From NCBI GenBank assembly GCA_963746885.1, contig CAVVDM010000012.1, positions 22,829-86,828 on the forward strand: a DNA stretch of 64,000 nt. Reading direction: 5' to 3'. Both the position numbers and the translations under genes were made by a program. The stretch is from DATARH01 sp963746885 (GTDB lineage Bacteria; Pseudomonadota; Alphaproteobacteria; ATCC43930; CGMCC-115725). The notes beneath the pieces were generated by a model. The model made no database searches. It worked only from the letters and a program-made list of their open reading frames with translations, and was not told the DNA's origin. Positions 54,106-64,000 of this stretch are shown here, in pieces (position 1 is the stretch's first letter; each line of letters starts with the position of its first letter).

Positions 54106-54585
54106 CTAGCCTGCGTTCTCGTAGAGCTTGAGGTTGTCGCTGGTCATCCACTCTTTGTGACGGTCGAGATTTATGCGCTCCGTCTTCGCGGCGCGATTTT
54201 CCTTGCAGACGATCTGAAGGATCTCAAGATCATCGTTCCCCACCTTTTCAAACGAGTAGCGCGAGCCGCCGGGCAGCACGAGCCCCTCGTTCGGTCCGAA
54301 TTCGCCGATGAGCTTGTCGCCGACGCCGTAGAACCGCGCGGAGCCGCGTATCACCATCCAGCAATTGTCGCCGCCGGTATGATAGTGGAGATTGTTCTCT
54401 CCCCCTTCCGTGACGATTTGCACGTTGAGGCTGACAAGATCGCTGCGCACCAGGTTCGCGATCTGCTTGACTTGGCCGTTTTCCGGCGGCCGCTTATAAC
54501 TGAAGGTCCGGATGCGTGATTCCGCCTCGCGGTGAAATGCCTCTTTCGCCTCGGGATTTATCGGAGCTTTTGTCGCTTCGGCCAT
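54106..54585 (-). CDS. Cupin-domain protein
   Basis: 159 residues from ATG 54585 (MAEATKAPINPEAKEAFHRE). The cupin 1 motif is ENNLHYHTGGDNCWMVIRG with metal-type His residues and cupin 2 is VLPGGSRYSFEKVGND. Probably a small dioxygenase, isomerase or binding protein. It stands alone among degraded genes and is divergent from the SDR gene. Confidence 0.82.
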   Translation of the reverse strand: MAEATKAPINPEAKEAFHREAESRIRTFSYKRPPENGQVKQIANLVRSDLVSLNVQIVTEGGENNLHYHTGGDNCWMVIRGSARFYGVGDKLIGEFGPNEGLVLPGGSRYSFEKVGNDDLEILQIVCKENRAAKTERINLDRHKEWMTSDNLKLYENAG

Positions 54586-54841
54586 AGTTCGATGCCTTGC
54601 GTTGCGGTGGCGACCATGTTGGTCCGCGCCCACGGCATTTACAAGTGCTCTACCCGATTGCGTTGCCGGCTTGGAGGGGGAGGGGAAAGGGGCTGCGCCG
54701 TTCAACGACGTAACTACGCAATCTATCGAGCTTGATGACGCGCTCAGCATCTCGGGGCAGAATGAAGCTCGGACCGAAGTGTGCACTACGGTCCTGGCAA
54801 CCAGGGCTTCAGGATCAGCACCACCGCAGATGGAGCGTCAC

Positions 54842-55621
54842 ATGGAGCTGCAAGGGCAAGTCGCGATAATCACCGGCGCCGGCCGCGGCATCGGCCGTGC
54901 CACCGCGCTTGGGCTGGCGCGGATGGGCGCAGACATCGTCGTCGCCGAGCTTGATGCGGCGACCGCTGAACGCACAGCGTCTGAGGTGCGCGACCTTGGC
55001 CGTCGTGCGTTGGTGGCGCGGACGGATGTCACGTCCCGCAACGACCTTGGTGCGATGGTCGAGCAGACGCGCGCCGAGTTGGGCCGGATCGATGTGCTTG
55101 TGAACAACGCCGGCATTTACCGCGCCGCCGCGACGCTCGATGTGACCGAGGAGCACTGGGACGCGATCATGAACATCAACGCCAAGGGCGTGTTCTTCGC
55201 CTCTCAGGCGGTGCTGCCGACGATGATCGCGCAGAAGCGCGGCGTCATCGTCAATTTGGCCTCAATGGCCGGCAAGATCGGCAGCCGGGCCAACCTGCCG
55301 TACAATGCCAGCAAGGCGGCGGTCATCAGCATGACCAAGAGCTTGGCGCTCGCCCATGCCGCTGAGGGCGTCCGGGTAAATTGCGTGTGCCCCGGCTTTG
55401 TCGAGACGGACATGTGGGCATCTCTCGCCCAGCAACAGGGTGCAATGCTGAACCAGTCGCCCGAAGAATTCACCCGTCAGCGTCTGCGTCAAATCCCCCT
55501 GGGACGCATAGAGCGTCCGGAAGACGTCGCCAACGTGATCGGGTTCCTCGCGTCGTCGCGCTCGGAGTACATGACGGGCCAGGCCCTGAGCGTTGATGGC
55601 GGTCTCGTTATGCACGGCTGA
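54842..55621 (+). CDS. Short-chain dehydrogenase/reductase
   Basis: 259 residues. The cofactor loop is ITGAGRGIGRATALG, with NNAG in VLVNNAGIY, the active site S-Y-K in NLASMAGKIG and YNASKAAVIS, and the C-terminal TGQALSVDGGLVMHG. Asp/Glu after beta-2 (VVAELDAAT) suggests NAD rather than NADP. ATG 54842 follows atggagcg; an ATG at 54830 is the alternative. Confidence 0.92.
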   Translation: MELQGQVAIITGAGRGIGRATALGLARMGADIVVAELDAATAERTASEVRDLGRRALVARTDVTSRNDLGAMVEQTRAELGRIDVLVNNAGIYRAAATLDVTEEHWDAIMNINAKGVFFASQAVLPTMIAQKRGVIVNLASMAGKIGSRANLPYNASKAAVISMTKSLALAHAAEGVRVNCVCPGFVETDMWASLAQQQGAMLNQSPEEFTRQRLRQIPLGRIERPEDVANVIGFLASSRSEYMTGQALSVDGGLVMHG

Positions 55622-55673
55622 GTCTCATCGATCTCATTCCTGCCAACACACGGACGGTCAGCTTTCGCCGCGC

Positions 55674-55703
55674 TTGACAGGACTATTTCTCGGTTCGGTA
55701 CCG
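55674..55703 (+). promoter_or_regulatory. Conserved promoter-like element, copy 2
   Basis: TTGACAGGACTATTT, identical to the element at 53804, lies 57 bases before ATG 55731. TTGACA is at 55674-55679 with a weak -10 (ggtacc) about 17 bases on. Confidence 0.55.
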
Positions 55704-55730
55704 TCGCGTGCGTGCCACGTGCCGGTGCAG

Positions 55731-56735
55731 ATGAGAACACAATCGCCTCCGAAGCTTCGACGAAGTGTCTGCCTGCTACGTCGCATCTGCCAAGTTGCCG
55801 GCGCGCATAACCTGATCGACGACAGCCGTGTCGGTCTAGCCCGAGTCGGTGTAATCGCCGCAGTGCAGCGGCACGACACCGCCGTGATCTTCGACTGGCT
55901 GATCGACGCCCTGAGCTACCAGGGCATCTCCGACAGCATCGCCTACGGCTACATGGAGCGGCATGGCCGAGTGCGCTGGGCGGATATCGCCGATGCCCTG
56001 AAAGAGACGCCGAGTTGCTCGAAGATCAGTTGCTATTGGACCTTTCGAAAGCTGCGGGTATCGAAAAGGCGCCCGCTCGTGCGCGTACCCGGGGCACCAG
56101 CCGGGATGCCCCTTGCCGCGGCATGACTTGCGCAACGGCCGGCTCAACCAAACCGCCTACAGCCTCTTCATGTTCCTGCGCGATCTCGCCGATGGCGACA
56201 TCGTGAGCTGGATCGACGGCCGGGTCGCCGCCGTCAGCCCGGAGCCGACAACCGACCGCCCGGCGCGGCTGCGCCTGGCGTTGCTCGCGCCGCTTGGGAA
56301 TGTCTACGGCGTGTCGAACAAGCTGCTGGCGATGGCGCTGTCGGAGTTGCTGCTCGCCGGCGACGCGAAGCGGCCGCTCTGGATCGAGGCCGGCACGGTG
56401 ATGATCGCGGTTGATACGCTGGTACACAATTTCCTGCACCGCACCGGCATTCTCCGCGATTTCGCCGCCGAGCACCCCTACGGCCCTCGCTGCTACGCCC
56501 CCGGCGGCTGTGCCGACATAATCGAGCGCATCGCTGCCAAGATCGACGCCCGCCGCTTCAACCCGGCTTCCCGGCGAACTACCCGCGCTTTGTCCAGCAC
56601 GCCATCTGGCGGTTTTGCGCCGAGGCGGGGCTCCACCGCTGCAATGGCTGCCGCATCGACGACCGGCTGGCGTGCGAGCAGGCCGAATGCCCGTTGTTTG
56701 CCGGTTGCGCTCGCGTGGCGCTCAAGCCGGCGTAA
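55731..56735 (+). CDS. Cys-rich protein of unknown family, two frameshifts
   Basis: ATG 55731 opens MRTQSPPKLRRSVCLLRRIC. Corrected at about 56049 (one extra base) and about 56556 (one missing T) it reads as one protein of about 335 residues. Blocks are FDWLIDALSYQGISDSIAYG, SCGYRKGARSCAYPGHQPGC, LPRHDLRNGRLNQTAYSLF, DTLVHNFLHRTGIL, CYAPGGCADIIERIA, PRFVQHAIWRFCAEAGLHRC and a terminal C-x2-C-x7-C-x4-C-x5-C cluster. The Cys spacing recalls the Fe-S end of endonuclease III-type glycosylases, but that is inference. The family seems widespread in alphaproteobacteria; I cannot name a function. Confidence 0.65.
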
Positions 56736-57112
56736 GTACCTGCCGCGAAGCCTCCGTCGTCAATCACCGATCGCTACGGACTGCTTTCGGATCGAACACC
56801 GGCCGTCCAACCTTGGCCGCAGGAACCGCTGAATCTGCCCCGAAGCTGCCATTGACCGGCTCCGAGATAGCTTCGACGCAGCCGTCCGGCTGACCCGCGA
56901 GATCGGCCGTGCGTCGCCCGGCGCCAAACATTTCCTCGTTGTCGGGTTGTCGCCGCGTTCTGCAGTTCACCTGCCGGTCGTGCGAGAAGATCACCCAGCC
57001 GCCAGCGCCCCTAGGTGTTTTCCGAGGCTGCTCGGCGAGGCTCTGGGCTGCGATAGTCGTTCGTAGCAGCAGCCGATCGGTCGGACGTTGGACTCGGAGC
57101 GAACCGGTTAAA
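56736..57112. other. Non-coding or degenerate stretch
   Basis: No supported gene. A frame at about 56835-56990 reads PEAAIDRLRDSFDAAVRLTR and may be a gene fragment, but I see no family. The remainder up to the cytochrome fragment has no clear features. Confidence 0.3.
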
Positions 57113-57309
57113 ATGCGCTATGGGCCGATGCATCAATGGGGTTATTCCACGCCAATGCGAGAGTCTGGCGTCGTCTGGAACGACACGACGCTCGATCAGT
57201 ACATTGCGGCGCCGCAGAGCTACATCGCCGGCAACACCATGCCGTTCCCGGGTATAGCAAGACCGTGCGGGAGCGCTTGGTCGCTTACTTACGGGAGGCA
57301 ACCAGGTAA
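57113..57309 (+). pseudogene. C-terminal fragment of a class I cytochrome c
   Basis: MHQWGYSTPMRESGVVWND, TTLDQYIAAPQSYIAGNTMP and FPGI match the C-terminal half of small c-type cytochromes, including the axial Met in NTMPFPG. After a break at about 57258 it ends KTVRERLVAYLREATR. The haem-binding CxxCH half is missing upstream, so the fragment is non-functional. Confidence 0.75.
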
Positions 57310-57405
57310 CAGGCGAATTGTCATACTCTTCGCGCGGCGAACGGAGATCTACAGTTCCGCCCGGGCCGCCGTCATCCTGACGCTCGCAACCTTGGGAGAT
57401 ACCTC

Positions 57406-57699
57406 ATGTGGGGTCACGGATCGTACTGGATGATGGGCAACGGTTGGGACGGGACGGGTTCGATGATGATCTTTGGTGGACTGTTCTGGCTGGTTCTTCT
57501 CGCTCTCGGCGTTGCCGGGGCCGTGTGGTTTTTCGGCGCCTCGCGGCGTCGTGGCCCTGATGTGCCGACTGCGGAACGGAATTTTCCGGCACCGGAGATT
57601 CTCGAGCAACGCTACGCCCGTGGCGAAATCAACCGCGAGGAATATCTCGAGAAAAAGAAAGATATGCTTCGGCCGGGCGGGGCCGCCCCGGCGCCATGA
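57406..57699 (+). CDS. SHOCT-domain membrane protein
   Basis: 97 residues. Met/Trp/Gly-rich start (MWGHGSYWMMGNGWDG), a transmembrane helix (LFWLVLLALGVAGAVWFFG), then the SHOCT motif ILEQRYARGEINREEYLEKK. Such proteins are common beside copper and silver resistance genes. It overlaps the 3' end of the convergent DUF4396 gene by about 70 bases. Confidence 0.85.
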   Translation: MWGHGSYWMMGNGWDGTGSMMIFGGLFWLVLLALGVAGAVWFFGASRRRGPDVPTAERNFPAPEILEQRYARGEINREEYLEKKKDMLRPGGAAPAP

Positions 57700-58627
57700 G
57701 CGACCAGACGTATCGAACTGCGCAAGAATGAGGGTCATCTACGGCTCGGTTGATCGAAGACAGGGACAGCCCGTCGATGACGGCCTTGCCCTTAGCCTGG
57801 GCGACGAAAGCGAGCGCGAACACAGCGACCGATAAGATGGTCATCCAAGCGATCTGCTTGGGTGAAACCTTGGCGTGGTCCGCATGGCCTGCATTTGACG
57901 AGGCGAGCACTGGTGGGGGCGTGGCATGTGACGGAACGCCCGCGTCGTGCGCGGCCTCGGGATGACGCACCGTCATCATCCCGTGTTTCAGTCCCTGGGC
58001 GACCAGCCACCAATTGATTGGATAGGCAGTGAGGAAGCCGGAAAGCAGCGCCATGCTCATGACAAACCAGAATTCCGGCGTCAACGGGCTGAAACTTCCG
58101 CCGATCGCGATCCGCCCCAACGATGCAATCAACATCATCCCCGTCATGACCAGATTCATCGAAAGGAACTCAGGCAAGAAGGTGGTTGCGAGCGCGCGTC
58201 GGTAAGAGCCACCGGCCATGTCGCGCATGAATAGCGCCTGAAAGATCGTCCAGCCGAACCCGAACCCCAGCCCGTATTCGAGCGCGATTTCGAGCGGGCG
58301 ATTCAGCGTCAAATACGAAGCGACCACCGCGCCAGCAAGTATGCCGACGCCATCGCCCGCGACGCAGTGCATGGTGGAGCCGAGCACCTGGCGCCAGCGC
58401 GTGGCGATATAGCGCTCATGGAGACCGGGTAACGGTTCCCGGCATCCCAGGACGTAAAGGAATGCACCAATCGGCCCGGTGTAGGCGGTCAGAAGAACAA
58501 ACCCCCATTTCATTACCGGCGCTACCGGCGCTGCGCGTATGTCGATCGCGACAAACCCGAGAGCCATCGCCGTCAATAAAAACCAAAGGAGCATGACCCC
58601 GCTTAACATCGCGTTCCTTCCGATCAC
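57629..58627 (-). CDS. DUF4396 membrane protein
   Basis: 332 residues with about six hydrophobic helices. Family blocks are VMKWGFVLLTAYTGPIGAFL, HCVAGDGVGILAGAVV and YPINWWLVAQGLKHGMMTVR. A His-rich loop and a last helix (AWMTILSVAVFALAFVAQA) follow. The last 35 residues run over the opposite SHOCT gene and look atypical, so the native stop may have been lost by a frameshift. Usually found next to metal-resistance genes; the function is not established. Confidence 0.8.
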   Translation of the reverse strand: MIGRNAMLSGVMLLWFLLTAMALGFVAIDIRAAPVAPVMKWGFVLLTAYTGPIGAFLYVLGCREPLPGLHERYIATRWRQVLGSTMHCVAGDGVGILAGAVVASYLTLNRPLEIALEYGLGFGFGWTIFQALFMRDMAGGSYRRALATTFLPEFLSMNLVMTGMMLIASLGRIAIGGSFSPLTPEFWFVMSMALLSGFLTAYPINWWLVAQGLKHGMMTVRHPEAAHDAGVPSHATPPPVLASSNAGHADHAKVSPKQIAWMTILSVAVFALAFVAQAKGKAVIDGLSLSSINRAVDDPHSCAVRYVWSLMAPGRPRPAEAYLSFSRDIPRG

Positions 58628-58682
58628 CGGGGCCCGGCTGCAAGCGCGCTGGGCACGCGCGAAAGCCGTTACGGTCCAGGTC

Positions 58683-61022
<2,340 letters not shown>

Positions 61023-61089
61023 GACAAGATCTGGCATCATTATAATCAACATCATATTGGGCCGCTGCGTCAGAGCCGGATTCTACCTA

Positions 61090-61105
61090 GGCAGGTCCTC
61101 CTGCC
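61090..61105. promoter_or_regulatory. Inverted repeat upstream of copA
   Basis: GGCAGG-TCCT-CCTGCC is a perfect 6-4-6 palindrome about 70 bases before the copA start, in the gap divergent from a small gene. It could be an operator for a copper regulator or a transcript hairpin. Confidence 0.45.
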
Positions 61106-61235
61106 GGTCGCGTCTCGTGTTGTCTCAAGGAGGAGGCCACCTTCAGGCTCCCTCATGATGACGATCCTCGGATGGGTAGTTTCCGAGCCTACCGCGGCCG
61201 GCGGCGTTCGGTATTCTCCTTTGCCCAGGGAGGGC

Positions 61236-61459
61236 ATGATGGAGGGAGAACGCAAAAAAAACTGCGGGAATTGGCCGCTTGGTATCGAGAATTCGCCGAA
61301 CGGGCCGAAAATCCGGCGATTTTGGATGGCCGGTGGCGTCTCTCCGTCGAGCTCGACGCGGAGGCGGACCACATTGAGCGGCGGAGCCGCGCGGCGGCAT
61401 CGCGCAGTACTGAAGCGCCTTCCTCAACGAACGCACGTCATGCCGAGCTGGAACGCTAG
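61236..61459 (+). CDS. Small conserved helical protein, poly-A frameshift
   Basis: ATG 61236 after a cagggaggg ribosome-binding site. The frame slips at a run of eight A (61254-61261); with nine it reads MMEGERKKKLRELAAWYREF, then AERAENPAILDGRWRLSVEL and DAEADHIERRS. This matches a small family of about 60-75 residues seen often in alphaproteobacteria, of unknown function. The homopolymer makes a length error or phase variation possible. Confidence 0.6.
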
Positions 61460-61605
61460 ATCCGTGCAGCGGTTTGCGCGATGAAATTCATGCCGACGCG
61501 CGCACGCGTCTCCCAAATTGAAGCCGGACCCCAAGCCGGTGGCACAAAAATCTCGATCGCCAAGTGGCGCCGACTGGCCGCGACACCCCGAAAAGGCACT
61601 TTCTG

Positions 61606-61746
61606 ATGATAAATCAAACAGGCGGGTCGATGGGTAGCTGGATGGGCGGAGGCTGGATGGGCGGAGGAGTGTTGGTTTGGGTGGTGGCCGCCGGATTGGT
61701 GGCGGTCCTCGTTGTCGTCCTGATCAGCAAGATGTCCAAGCGATGA
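61606..61746 (+). CDS. Small Met/Gly-rich single-pass membrane protein
   Basis: 46 residues. MINQTGGSMGSWMGGGWMGG is followed by one helix (VLVWVVAAGLVAVLVVVLIS) and a basic KMSKR end. A ribosome-binding site aaaaggc lies upstream. The Met-rich N-terminus outside the membrane is typical of small proteins near copper resistance genes. The gap 61460-61605 before it holds nothing recognised. Confidence 0.65.
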   Translation: MINQTGGSMGSWMGGGWMGGGVLVWVVAAGLVAVLVVVLISKMSKR

Positions 61747-61783
61747 CGGGACGCATGCTCGTGGCTCGAATGGAGTCTGAATT

Positions 61784-62271
61784 ATGAAATATCGCGCTGT
61801 CTTATTCGCCGCCGCGATCGTCGCGTCCTGGAATTTCGCCGCCGGTGCGCAACTACGGACCGCGCAGAGCATGATGGGCAGCGGAATGATGGGTGGCAGC
61901 AGGATGCATCCCGGCGGATCCGTGCCCGGTGCCGCGGGGACGGCCCCAACGCCCGATCGAGCCGGCGCCGTCGAGACCATCTGCGGTTTCGCGGGCGGCA
62001 ATCCCACCCATGGGGGCGCGATCTACGCACGGACTTGCGTCGCCTGCCATGGCAGTAACGGTCGCGGCCGCATCCCCGGCGCTCCAAACTTTGCCGGAAA
62101 GGGCGGCGTGCTGTCGAAGCCGCATGCCGTGCTCGAAGCCCACATAAAGAACGGGTTCTCGAGCCCCAATTCCCCGGTGTCGATGCCGCCCGGCGGTGGC
62201 GACCCAGGCTGACGGACCAAGATATCCGGGACGTCCATGCCTACCTCCACAAGGCCTTTGGTTGCGGATGA
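61784..62271 (+). CDS. Class I cytochrome c, periplasmic, one frameshift
   Basis: Signal peptide MKYRAVLFAAAIVASWNFAAGA, a Met-rich linker (SMMGSGMMGGSRM) and a haem site CVACH in GGAIYARTCVACHGSNGRG. The axial Met is in SPVSMPPGGGDP. The frame breaks at about 62205; one missing C restores RLTDQDIRDVHAYLHKAFGC to a stop at 62271. Electron carrier of about 160 residues, possibly serving the copper region. Confidence 0.8.
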
Positions 62272-62517
62272 GTGCCGCCGCATCCTCGGGATCGCGGGCC
62301 TCCTTTCAGACTGTCGATCACGGCATCGGCCGGGACCGCCTCAGTTGGGTGGGAACGGGTCATTGAGGCGGGTTGACGCCCCTTGTACTATCATCGACCG
62401 AATAGCGGCAGGCGCGCCGCTCGTAGGAACAGCGACCATAGGATAGACTAGGGATAGATTACCCGGAGCCGGCCCCCATGCAAACCGCACCCGGCGCAGG
62501 GCAGGAAATTCGTGATC

Positions 62518-62880
62518 ATGACCGAGCGCTGGCAGGATTCGGCGAATCATACCCTCGGCCTGTGGGTTTCCGGCTCGCCTTGGTTACTCGAGCATTCGAT
62601 GGCTCTTAGATACCGGGAGGCGGAAAGGCGCATGTCGATCTGTGGCTCGTCGGACTTGCCGTGGCCATTATCTCCACCATTGCGCTGACACGTCCACGAT
62701 CTGGCAGGAGTCGGCCAATTTCGGCTCGGCCTGTGGTTCGTTGTGTCGCCGTCGGTACTCGATTTCGCCGCCTTCCCTCGGTTCTGTTAGTGTGGGATTC
62801 GGTGATTTTTCGCGCGCTTATTTTGTGGTCGCTGGCGGGGCCTTTACAGAAGCCACTCCGCCGGCGTTTCCGGAGATAGC
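62518..62880 (+). pseudogene. SPW-repeat membrane protein, degenerate
   Basis: ATG 62518 opens MTERWQDSANHTLGLWVSGS followed by PWLLEHS, the first SPW repeat. A helix (LWLVGLAVAIISTIALTRPR) appears in another frame and a second repeat (WQESANF, LGLWFVVSPSVLDFAAFP) in a third. At least two frameshifts and a stop at about 62790 break it. The second repeat has SPS instead of SPW. The 245 bases before it (62272-62517) hold no gene. Confidence 0.7.
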
Positions 62881-62922
62881 CCGGTCCGGCGTGACCTTCG
62901 GGGCCATCGTCGCCGGCTCGCT

Positions 62923-63003
62923 CTATAGTCGTTCAACGAGGACAAGGAGCCCGATCAGGCCTGTACTCCACATCATGCCTCCGCCGCTCATATGATCGAT
63001 CAT
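62923..63003 (-). CDS. Tiny Met/Gly-rich membrane peptide
   Basis: 26 residues: MIDHMSGGGMMWSTGLIGLL then VLVERL. The start overlaps the cytochrome stop (ATGA). It resembles the small protein at 61606 in its Met/Gly head and short helix, but the helix is short, so it may be truncated by a frameshift. Confidence 0.5.
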   Translation of the reverse strand: MIDHMSGGGMMWSTGLIGLLVLVERL

Positions 63004-63565
63004 GGCTTGTCCTCCGTCGGGTGTGGCGCTCCGCCTGAGTGGTCGTGGCTGCCGCGGCGAGGCTCGCCATCAGGAGACGCGCATATTCCGGCTCGGTCAT
63101 CGCCGGGAGCTTTCCGAGAAAGGCAGATGTCGCCCACAATTCGGCGTCGCTGTGACCGCTCCAGCCCGCCATGCCGGTCATCTTGATGCCGTGTTTGAGA
63201 ATCCAGAACAGCTCGGCCTGATTGTACGGTTTGACCGCGACTGCGAGGTTCGGCGGCGGCGGGTATAGCCCTTCGGCAATCTCGCTGTGCGGCACACCCG
63301 GTGGCCCGTGACAGATCGCGCAATGCGCCGCGTAATGTTCAACACCGACCGCGAGCTTGCCCGGATCGTCGAGGCCGGACGGGACCTGAATGCCGGACGC
63401 ATGCGCCTTGATCGAGTGGGTGCGAATGCGCTCCATTGCCCAGCGGGTAACGGGCCAGTGTGGGTGGGTCGCCGCCACATTGTAGAGTCCCCGAGAGATG
63501 AGCCCGGCGCCGGCGATGACGACGAGCAGAATTGTCAGGACGAGAGCGCCGATGACCGTTCGCAT
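63000..63565 (-). CDS. Membrane-anchored cytochrome c, one frameshift
   Basis: ATG 63565 with a gggagagg ribosome-binding site. N-terminal helix VIGALVLTILLVVIAGAGLI, then HYAAHCAICHGPPGVPHSE with the CAICH haem site, and MTGMAGWSGHSDAELWATSA with the axial Met region. The plain frame runs on to 62933, but a shift at about 63045 gives a better tail (DHSGGAPHPTEDKP) ending at 63000. About 187 residues. It is 11 bases after copB. Confidence 0.82.
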
Positions 63566-63576
63566 CGGCCTCTCCC

Positions 63577-64000
63577 TCAAAACCACATGCGGACTTCGAA
63601 GGCAAAACGCACCGCGCCGGTGCCGTCGCCGGCACGACGGGCGAAGCCTGGCGGGCTCGTCGAACTTTCCTTCGTAAGCGACGCCGAGATAGGGGGCGAC
63701 CTTGCGGGAGAATTCGTAGCGCAGCCGCAGCCCCGCATCGATGTCGGACAGCCCGGCGCCGACCAACCGGGCCGGATCAGACTTGCTGTAGAAGTTCAGT
63801 TCGGCCTCGGGCTGCAGGATCAGCCCGCCGCGTGATCAGGAGATCGTAGGATGCTTGAACCCTGCCGGCGAGGTGACCCTGGTCGCTGACATAGGCGGTT
63901 GCTTCGAGATCGAAGAAGTAAGGTGCCAGGCCCTGGATGCCAAGGGCGGCCCGATGCCGGCTCGGCCGGGAGTTCAGATCGCTGCGCAGGCCGGCCTGCA
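63577..64000 (-). CDS. copB: Copper resistance protein B, C-terminal part, two frameshifts
   Basis: Outer-membrane beta-barrel protein of copper resistance; only the last 140 residues are in the window. The blocks are RAALGIQGLAPYFFDLEATA, YVSDQGHLAGRVQASYDLLI, LILQPEAELNFYSKSD and LSDIDAGLRLRYEFSRKVAP, ending VRFAFEVRMWF, the usual terminal beta-strand with Phe. Breaks at about 63815 and about 63660 put these in three frames. The N-terminus, often His/Met-rich, lies beyond 64000. Confidence 0.85.

Overview
The window is GC-rich and alphaproteobacterial. The clearest lineage mark is a circularly permuted, two-piece tmRNA gene (ssrA) beside an alphaproteobacterial-type sspB. Class I PHA synthase, a URC uracil-catabolism cluster, liv ABC transport, Tad-type pilus genes and short dispersed palindromes fit the same class. 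I cannot place it below class from sequence alone.

Layout. 1-7.7 kb: end of an OmpA-like lipoprotein gene, phaC, a DgcN-DgcA pair (D-glutamate catabolism), a 3-methyladenine DNA glycosylase, a LysM protein and a LOG-family hydrolase. 7.7-10.6 kb: an AT-rich gap with DnaA-box-like motifs, the relic of a dimeric-type isocitrate dehydrogenase gene, and directly after it an intact monomeric isocitrate dehydrogenase gene. 10.6-15 kb: livF-livG-livM-livH without a binding protein, with a DUF559 gene between inverted palindromes inserted between livM and livH. 15.2-19.6 kb: an orphan molybdenum-hydroxylase large subunit, an ACMSD-like amidohydrolase and a GlcG/HbpS-like protein. 19.7-23.9 kb: URC cluster (radical SAM, GTP cyclohydrolase II homologue, URC4, uracil phosphoribosyltransferase). 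23.9-31.9 kb: OmpA-family protein, an ECF sigma/anti-sigma/CpxP-like operon, class I fumarase, an LLM oxidoreductase with an alpha/beta hydrolase, and sspB. 31.9-38.1 kb: ssrA, thyX, a large unknown protein, and a ring-hydroxylating dioxygenase operon. 38.1-41.6 kb: hydrogenase maturation genes hypB, hypA, hypE, hypD, with no hypC, hypF or hydrogenase in view. 42.1-47.5 kb: TadE/TadG, tRNA-Leu(CAA), and a LysR-controlled extradiol-cleavage operon. 47.5-57.3 kb: a decaying accessory region with an integrase relic, a tRNA-Sec-like fragment, an IS110/IS1111-type insertion inside an esterase gene, scattered catabolic genes and two members of a Cys-rich family. 57.4-64 kb: a copper/cytochrome region (SHOCT, DUF4396, CopA ATPase, c-type cytochromes, small Met/Gly-rich membrane proteins, CopB).

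Many otherwise well-conserved genes (phaC, dgcA, the Mo-hydroxylase, sspB, thyX, tadG, copB) are broken by single-base indels, mostly one extra G or C. In the first 46 kb this looks like sequence or assembly error rather than gene death, because thyX and sspB read perfectly once one base per break is removed. After 47 kb truncations and an IS insertion show real decay as well.
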